DNA of 35,035 nucleotides, taken from NCBI GenBank assembly GCA_013288005.1, contig JABDCS010000001.1, positions 87,843 to 122,877 on the forward strand, written 5' to 3'. This DNA comes from Chlamydiota bacterium (GTDB taxonomy: Bacteria; Chlamydiota; Chlamydiia; Chlamydiales; Rhabdochlamydiaceae). Under the pieces are notes generated by a model that made no database searches, was not told the DNA's origin, and saw nothing but the letters and a program-made list of their open reading frames with translations. Position 1 is the stretch's first letter; every line of letters begins with the position of its first letter. Made by a program: the position numbers and the translations under genes. Below, piece after piece: positions 30,823 through 35,035 of this stretch.

Positions 30823-33033
30823 ATGACTATTAAAACTTTATCAGAAGCATGCCGCAGCGTACAGACCTTTACTCCTGGAGAGAGGCCCTTTCTAAAAAAG
30901 GATTTTTATTTAACCACCAATCCCAAAGAACAAGCTTCCCTTGACGATCTTTTGTATGGACTGATTGTATGTTTTAACAAGTCTCTAGAATTGGGAAAAC
31001 TGCAATTTACCGATACTCTTGTTGCAACTTTAAAAGAAAAAATTTCTTTTACACCAGAGGACTCAGAAAAAACGAAAAAGGTCGTAAACCTTCTTAAAGA
31101 GAGTTATCTCTCGAAGGAAATACCAGATAAATTAACCAGTTTGATGACAACTAGAGAGTCTATAGAATTTTTCTTTCATGCTAATGCGCATAGAATATGG
31201 AATAATTACTATAAAAGAGAATTAGCTCAACGATTTCCTAATTTTGAAAAAGTCGCCAAAACACGCCCCTGTGTAAACTGCCATTTTTTAGATGCCCCCT
31301 TCTTAAAAAGATTAGCTAAAACCCAATTAGGAATAGCAGCACTAGCGCGATTTCGCAAGCTTGAGACTGAAGGAGGTCATTGTAAAATATCTGTCGTATA
31401 TCTAGATCTTAAGTGGCTAGCTGAGCAATTAGCCGAACTTCCAGAAGGACCGGAAACACAAGATCTTTTCAATTTTTATCTTCTTTTGAACTACATGTTT
31501 GCTGATGAGCTAGTTAAATGTTGTAAGATCAAAGAAATCCCTTTGTCACCAACCGAAATATGGTCCAATCAATTTTTAGAAATTCAATGCCCTGAATTTA
31601 TGGATACAATTGCCAAAATGAAGCGAGCAGAAAATGAAACATTGGCTGATCCAATGGGTGTAGTTAGAGATTTAGCGCAAGAGCTAGTTGCTACTCAAAA
31701 AACCCTTGATATTCCCTACAGAGCTCTTTATTTCGAACTTTTCGACACTTTTGATAAATCTCTTATGATGAACAAAAACCGTGATATTCCATGTCTTGAT
31801 GGCCGAATATTACATAGTGCGAAAAAATTCGAAAAGCTAGCAATAACAGTTGCTAAAGAACCTGTCAGGAGAAGGGATATACCCCTTTATCATAAATCTT
31901 CAGGTGCTAGGCTTGTTATTGAAGCCTATATCCCTCCTTCTAGCTCCTCACCTTCTTCTTCTGCATCCTCCAGCTCAAGTTTACCCTCTTCCTCCCCCAC
32001 ACCAGTCGTACAATCAGCGCACGCAAAAAAAAAGAAAAAGCAAGCCGCTAAGAAAAAAGCCGCTTCAAGTTCTTCTTCGATTCCACCAGCTGCAGCAGCT
32101 TCCGCAAGCAAGACTGTAGAGTCCGCCACTTCTCCTCTTCCCACAACGACAGTCTCTCCTACAAGCGTGAGTTTATCTTCTTCCTCTACTCCTTCTCTTA
32201 GTAGCGCTTCTCCTGATAGCGAAAGTAGGTCGTCGTGCTCTTCTTCCACTCTAGTAAGTGCAAGTCTATCATCAACTTCTTCTTCTCCGTCTATAGCTTC
32301 TTCAACTGTAGATCTATCGTCTAGCTCCTCCACTCCCCCCCGATTTGAAGCTGCTCCTCCTCGTGTATCCTCGAATTTTTCCTCATCATCCCGCTCTGCC
32401 CCTCCTACTGTAAGCAGAATTCCTTCAAGAACCGCTCCTTCTCCTTTTAGCATGGGTCCTTCGCCTATCAAAAAGTATCATCCACGCGCATGGGCAGAAT
32501 GGCAACCTGCTGAAGATGGTCGTATTGAGGCTCTTGATCGTAAAGGGTACGCAGAAGCTGGGCCTTTGAAAAGGCAAGCGGGTTTCATGCGCCATGCATT
32601 TACCCAATTTGTCGATCGCTTTGTTGGAGGCCCTTACTCCATGTATATTCCTGCATCTGCAAGCTGCCCTAGTGATACTTATTTAATTTATGGCGAAATC
32701 CAATGGACGGATAGTGCGGGGAAATCCCACATAACACGCGGTCAATTCTCCTACGGTATCGACAATAAGGGTATTTGCTTCCACCGCTATTTAACGCGAA
32801 AAACAACTGACGAAATGGCAGAGGAATTTTTACTTGAAAGAAGTCCGGCCGACTATCCTTCTTTAGCAAAAAGTCATTGCTTATACCAAACCAAAGCCAA
32901 AGATTTAAGCGATAGAGTAATGACCACAACCGAGGGGGATATTTCCTATCGGGTAGGCCCACTTGATACTATTACATTTAGGGATGAAGAGAATAACTGC
33001 ACAATTACTCTTTTCAAACTAGAAAGAGAATAA
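30823..33033 (+). CDS. Serine-rich, NLS-like candidate effector, paralogue 1
   Basis: 736 residues in three parts. Residues 1 to about 365 form a helical domain with CVNCHF (near 150) and 'LVATQKTLDIPYRALYFELF' (near 290). Residues 371-555 are a Ser/Pro/Ala/Thr low-complexity linker that contains a lysine cluster, KKKKKQAAKKKAA (402-414), of the bipartite nuclear-localisation type. Residues 556-736 form a mixed alpha/beta domain starting WAEWQPAEDGRIEALDRKGY. There is no N-terminal signal peptide. A disordered serine-rich linker plus NLS-like cluster in an intracellular bacterium suggests a secreted host-directed protein, which is inference. The next gene is a tandem paralogue. No known family is recognised. 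Confidence 0.75.
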   Translation: MTIKTLSEACRSVQTFTPGERPFLKKDFYLTTNPKEQASLDDLLYGLIVCFNKSLELGKLQFTDTLVATLKEKISFTPEDSEKTKKVVNLLKESYLSKEIPDKLTSLMTTRESIEFFFHANAHRIWNNYYKRELAQRFPNFEKVAKTRPCVNCHFLDAPFLKRLAKTQLGIAALARFRKLETEGGHCKISVVYLDLKWLAEQLAELPEGPETQDLFNFYLLLNYMFADELVKCCKIKEIPLSPTEIWSNQFLEIQCPEFMDTIAKMKRAENETLADPMGVVRDLAQELVATQKTLDIPYRALYFELFDTFDKSLMMNKNRDIPCLDGRILHSAKKFEKLAITVAKEPVRRRDIPLYHKSSGARLVIEAYIPPSSSSPSSSASSSSSLPSSSPTPVVQSAHAKKKKKQAAKKKAASSSSSIPPAAAASASKTVESATSPLPTTTVSPTSVSLSSSSTPSLSSASPDSESRSSCSSSTLVSASLSSTSSSPSIASSTVDLSSSSSTPPRFEAAPPRVSSNFSSSSRSAPPTVSRIPSRTAPSPFSMGPSPIKKYHPRAWAEWQPAEDGRIEALDRKGYAEAGPLKRQAGFMRHAFTQFVDRFVGGPYSMYIPASASCPSDTYLIYGEIQWTDSAGKSHITRGQFSYGIDNKGICFHRYLTRKTTDEMAEEFLLERSPADYPSLAKSHCLYQTKAKDLSDRVMTTTEGDISYRVGPLDTITFRDEENNCTITLFKLERE
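32497..32645 (+). repeat. 149-base identical tract, copy 1
   Basis: This stretch, coding for residues 559-607 of paralogue 1, is identical base for base to 34887-35035 in paralogue 2; the first mismatch upstream is at 32496 versus 34886. The true end in copy 2 lies beyond the window. Confidence 0.95.
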
Positions 33034-33149
33034 GCTTAATTATGGAATGCATAAATTAATTTCTTTTTTAGGAAATCATTCAATCAGAAAAATAAAACTC
33101 TAATATATATAATATAATTATAATTTTATAAACTTTAAAATAAAAAAAT

Positions 33150-35035
33150 ATGTCTATTGACCCCTTATTACAAGTGCAATGTGTTGTTGAGAACTTTGTT
33201 CCACGAGGAACTTATTTAAAAAAAAACTTTACAATTTCTTCCAATCCTCTAGATCAGGCTCTAGCCGTCGATCTTTTACATTACCTATATAATATTTTTC
33301 CGAGCTCTTTCGAATTAGAAAAACTGCGATGTGTTGACAACATTATTGCAAAATTAAAAGAAAAAATCATCTTCACCTCATATGATTCAGCAGAAGCTTT
33401 AAAGATAAGAAGTGAACTTCAGGAAATTTACTTCGTCAGTGAAATACCGGAGAAGTTGCTCATTTTGAGAAGAACGAGAATTTTTATTGTCGACTTCTTT
33501 CAAATTACTGCTCACAAGGTGTGGAATAATTATTATAAGAAAGAAGCAGAGCATCGATTTCACAATTTGGCAAAAGTCGCTAAGACACGCACAAATATAT
33601 GGAGCCATTTTTTTGATAAGGAGTTTTTAAAACGATTATCCAAAACCCAGCTTGGAATGGCTATTATAGCACGATTTTGTAGAGCTGATAGCGAAGGACG
33701 CTGTAAAATAAACTGCGGTCCTATGGATCTCGCATGGCTTAACGATAAAATGACACAAATTCCCGATGGAGAAGAATCGCAAGATATTTTCAGTTTTTTC
33801 CTGTTGATACAATACTCGAGTCCAGACTGGGAACTTGATAAATCTCTTGGTAAGAAATTCATCTTTTCAACGAGAGAAAAAATATGCTCTTCCAATTTTT
33901 TTGAAGTTCATTGCCCAGACCTTAAGCATTTAATCATTAAAATGAAGAAGGTTGAAAATGAAATGACCCGTGATCCTATGAACGTAATGGGTAACTTAGC
34001 TAAAGAATTAGTAGCTACCCAAAAAACACTGGATCGACCTTATAGAGCTCTTTATTCCCAGCTTTTAGATGCACGAAAATCTCATTTTACTGAAATTGAG
34101 CCCGATATTCCCTATCTGGATGGAGTAATATTGATAAGTGCAAGAAAATTTGAAGATAGATTAATTACCATTATCGAAGAACCTGTTATGAGAAGAGATG
34201 TAAACAATTACTACAAAAGCGATTCGTTAAGACTTGTTATTCCTTCTCTGGCTACTTATACAAGTTCTCCAGATCTCTCAACTCCCTTAAGTTTATCTCC
34301 CACTACTTCTCCACCCTCATCGACTTCATCTCGAGCAAAGAAAAAGAAGAGACAAGCTGCTAAGAAGAAACTCTCTTCGACTACTTCTTCTCCGCTTAAA
34401 AGCTTACCCTCGAGCTCATCTTCCGCCCCCATCTCTGGCGTTTCTCCAGCAAGCATAAGTCTATCTTCTTCATCCTCTTCTCCAACAGCATCTCCCAGCG
34501 AAAGTGCATTAGCCTCTTGCTCTTCTTCTTCCCCGACATCTAACCTAGCATCTGCTACTTGTCCAGCAAGTATAAGTCTCTCCTCTACCACATCTTCTTC
34601 AGCAGGATCTACGACAGTCTCTCCCAGAGAAAGTTTAGCCTCTTGCTCTTCTTCTACCCCAACATCTACCCCAGCACCTGCCTCTTCTCCAGGGAGCATA
34701 AGTATGCCTTCGATTGGCTATTCTCCTTCCTTATTGGAAGCGGCACCTCCCCGTGTCTCGTCGAATTTTTCCTCCTTATCGCGTGCGGCTCCCCCTGCTA
34801 TTAGCACAATTCCTTTAAGAACAGCTCCTTCTCCTTTTTGCAAAGGGACTTCACCGATTAAAGAGTATCACCCACGGGCATGGGCTGAATGGCAACCTGC
34901 TGAAGATGGTCGTATTGAGGCTCTTGATCGTAAAGGGTACGCAGAAGCTGGGCCTTTGAAAAGGCAAGCGGGTTTCATGCGCCATGCATTTACCCAATTT
35001 GTCGATCGCTTTGTTGGAGGCCCTTACTCCATGTA
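33150..35035 (+). CDS. Serine-rich, NLS-like candidate effector, paralogue 2 (3' end beyond window)
   Basis: Open from ATG 33150 to the window edge with no stop: 628 codons visible. It has the same three-part plan as paralogue 1. The helical part (1 to about 370) shares ELVATQKTLD, NNYYKKE/R and 'KRLxKTQLGxA' stretches with it but has diverged widely, and the CVNC motif is replaced by NIWS. The Ser/Thr/Pro linker (about 372-570) carries KKKKRQAAKKK (397-407). The C-terminal domain begins near 572, and from codon 580 the DNA is identical to paralogue 1. The 116-base gap before it is almost pure A/T, without a ribosome site. The two genes are a tandem duplication with a recently homogenised C-terminal region. 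Confidence 0.75.
   Translation, partial: MSIDPLLQVQCVVENFVPRGTYLKKNFTISSNPLDQALAVDLLHYLYNIFPSSFELEKLRCVDNIIAKLKEKIIFTSYDSAEALKIRSELQEIYFVSEIPEKLLILRRTRIFIVDFFQITAHKVWNNYYKKEAEHRFHNLAKVAKTRTNIWSHFFDKEFLKRLSKTQLGMAIIARFCRADSEGRCKINCGPMDLAWLNDKMTQIPDGEESQDIFSFFLLIQYSSPDWELDKSLGKKFIFSTREKICSSNFFEVHCPDLKHLIIKMKKVENEMTRDPMNVMGNLAKELVATQKTLDRPYRALYSQLLDARKSHFTEIEPDIPYLDGVILISARKFEDRLITIIEEPVMRRDVNNYYKSDSLRLVIPSLATYTSSPDLSTPLSLSPTTSPPSSTSSRAKKKKRQAAKKKLSSTTSSPLKSLPSSSSSAPISGVSPASISLSSSSSSPTASPSESALASCSSSSPTSNLASATCPASISLSSTTSSSAGSTTVSPRESLASCSSSTPTSTPAPASSPGSISMPSIGYSPSLLEAAPPRVSSNFSSLSRAAPPAISTIPLRTAPSPFCKGTSPIKEYHPRAWAEWQPAEDGRIEALDRKGYAEAGPLKRQAGFMRHAFTQFVDRFVGGPYSM
34887..35035 (+). repeat. 149-base identical tract, copy 2 (runs off window)
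   Basis: Identical to 32497-32645 at a distance of 2390 bases. The window stops within it. Confidence 0.95.

Noticed and set aside
31926..32471. 181-residue acidic frame on the minus strand opposite the serine-rich linker
   Set aside because: It is the complement of Ser codons (TCT/TCC/AGC read as Glu/Gly/Arg-type codons) and lacks a ribosome site; the plus-strand gene explains the region fully.
34256..34699. 147-residue acidic frame on the minus strand
   Set aside because: Same artefact opposite the linker of the second paralogue.
32497..35035. Direct repeats considered as transposon ends or integration sites
   Set aside because: They lie within homologous coding regions in the same frame, so paralogy with conversion is the simpler view; no transposase or integrase is present.
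1..35035. tRNA, rRNA and CRISPR arrays
   Set aside because: No cloverleaf, no rRNA landmarks and no regularly spaced repeats were recognised in the intergenic regions.

Overview
The window looks like a chromosomal piece of a member of the phylum Chlamydiae, most likely an environmental, amoeba-associated (Parachlamydiales-like) lineage. The evidence is the combination of a plant-type enoyl-ACP reductase with the Y-x7-K active site, lysine-rich histone H1-like proteins, a type III secretion (T3S) translocator cassette built around an LcrH/SycD chaperone, a short PiT phosphate permease, a Tgt/YhhQ queuine-salvage pair, and many exported or low-complexity proteins of no recognisable family. No rRNA, tRNA, CRISPR array, transposase or phage gene was seen. 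Species cannot be named from the sequence alone.

Layout. 1-5.3 kb: OsmC-like protein (-), a 62-residue lysine-rich protein with a good sigma70-type promoter, fabI with its terminator, a three-gene cassette (DUF948/YtxG-like, YtxH-like, and a hydrophobic protein with a histone-like tail) and, convergent to it, a coupled pair of a HAD phosphatase and a 452-residue unknown protein. 5.4-7.7 kb: an orphan FliO-like membrane protein, a structured inverted-repeat region, two small membrane-type proteins (-) and a 107-residue unknown. 7.7-14.5 kb: hemL (-), then a tamA/tamB outer-membrane assembly pair overlapping by one base. 14.6-17.0 kb: four-gene T3S translocator cassette (unknown helical protein, LcrH-like chaperone, CopB/YopB-like and short CopD/YopD-like hydrophobic proteins), ending in a large imperfect hairpin. 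17.2-20.6 kb: mlaE-mlaF-mlaD lipid-transport operon with overlapping genes, followed by an AlgH/YqgE protein. 20.7-24.0 kb: a large charged unknown protein and pit, both on the minus strand. 24.3-27.8 kb: four exported proteins, of which the last two are paralogues with protein-kinase-like motifs. 27.8-29.6 kb: yhhQ and tgt, coupled by overlap to the second kinase-like gene. 29.7-35.0 kb: an RDD-domain membrane protein and two tandem paralogues with a serine-rich linker, a lysine cluster and a C-terminal domain that is identical at DNA level over the last 149 bases visible.

How it fits together. Much of the window concerns the cell envelope and the host interface: beta-barrel/TamB assembly, Mla-type lipid transport, T3S translocators and exported proteins. 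Housekeeping genes mostly have clear Shine-Dalgarno sites, short spacings and overlaps. The lineage-specific genes at 6.5-7.7, 20.7-22.8 and 30.8-35 kb instead sit behind very AT-rich leaders, most without an evident ribosome binding site. The most interesting candidates for undescribed biology are the exported kinase-like pair and the tandem serine-rich, NLS-like paralogues with a conversion-like identical tract; the T3S cassette and the dispersed hairpin family come next.
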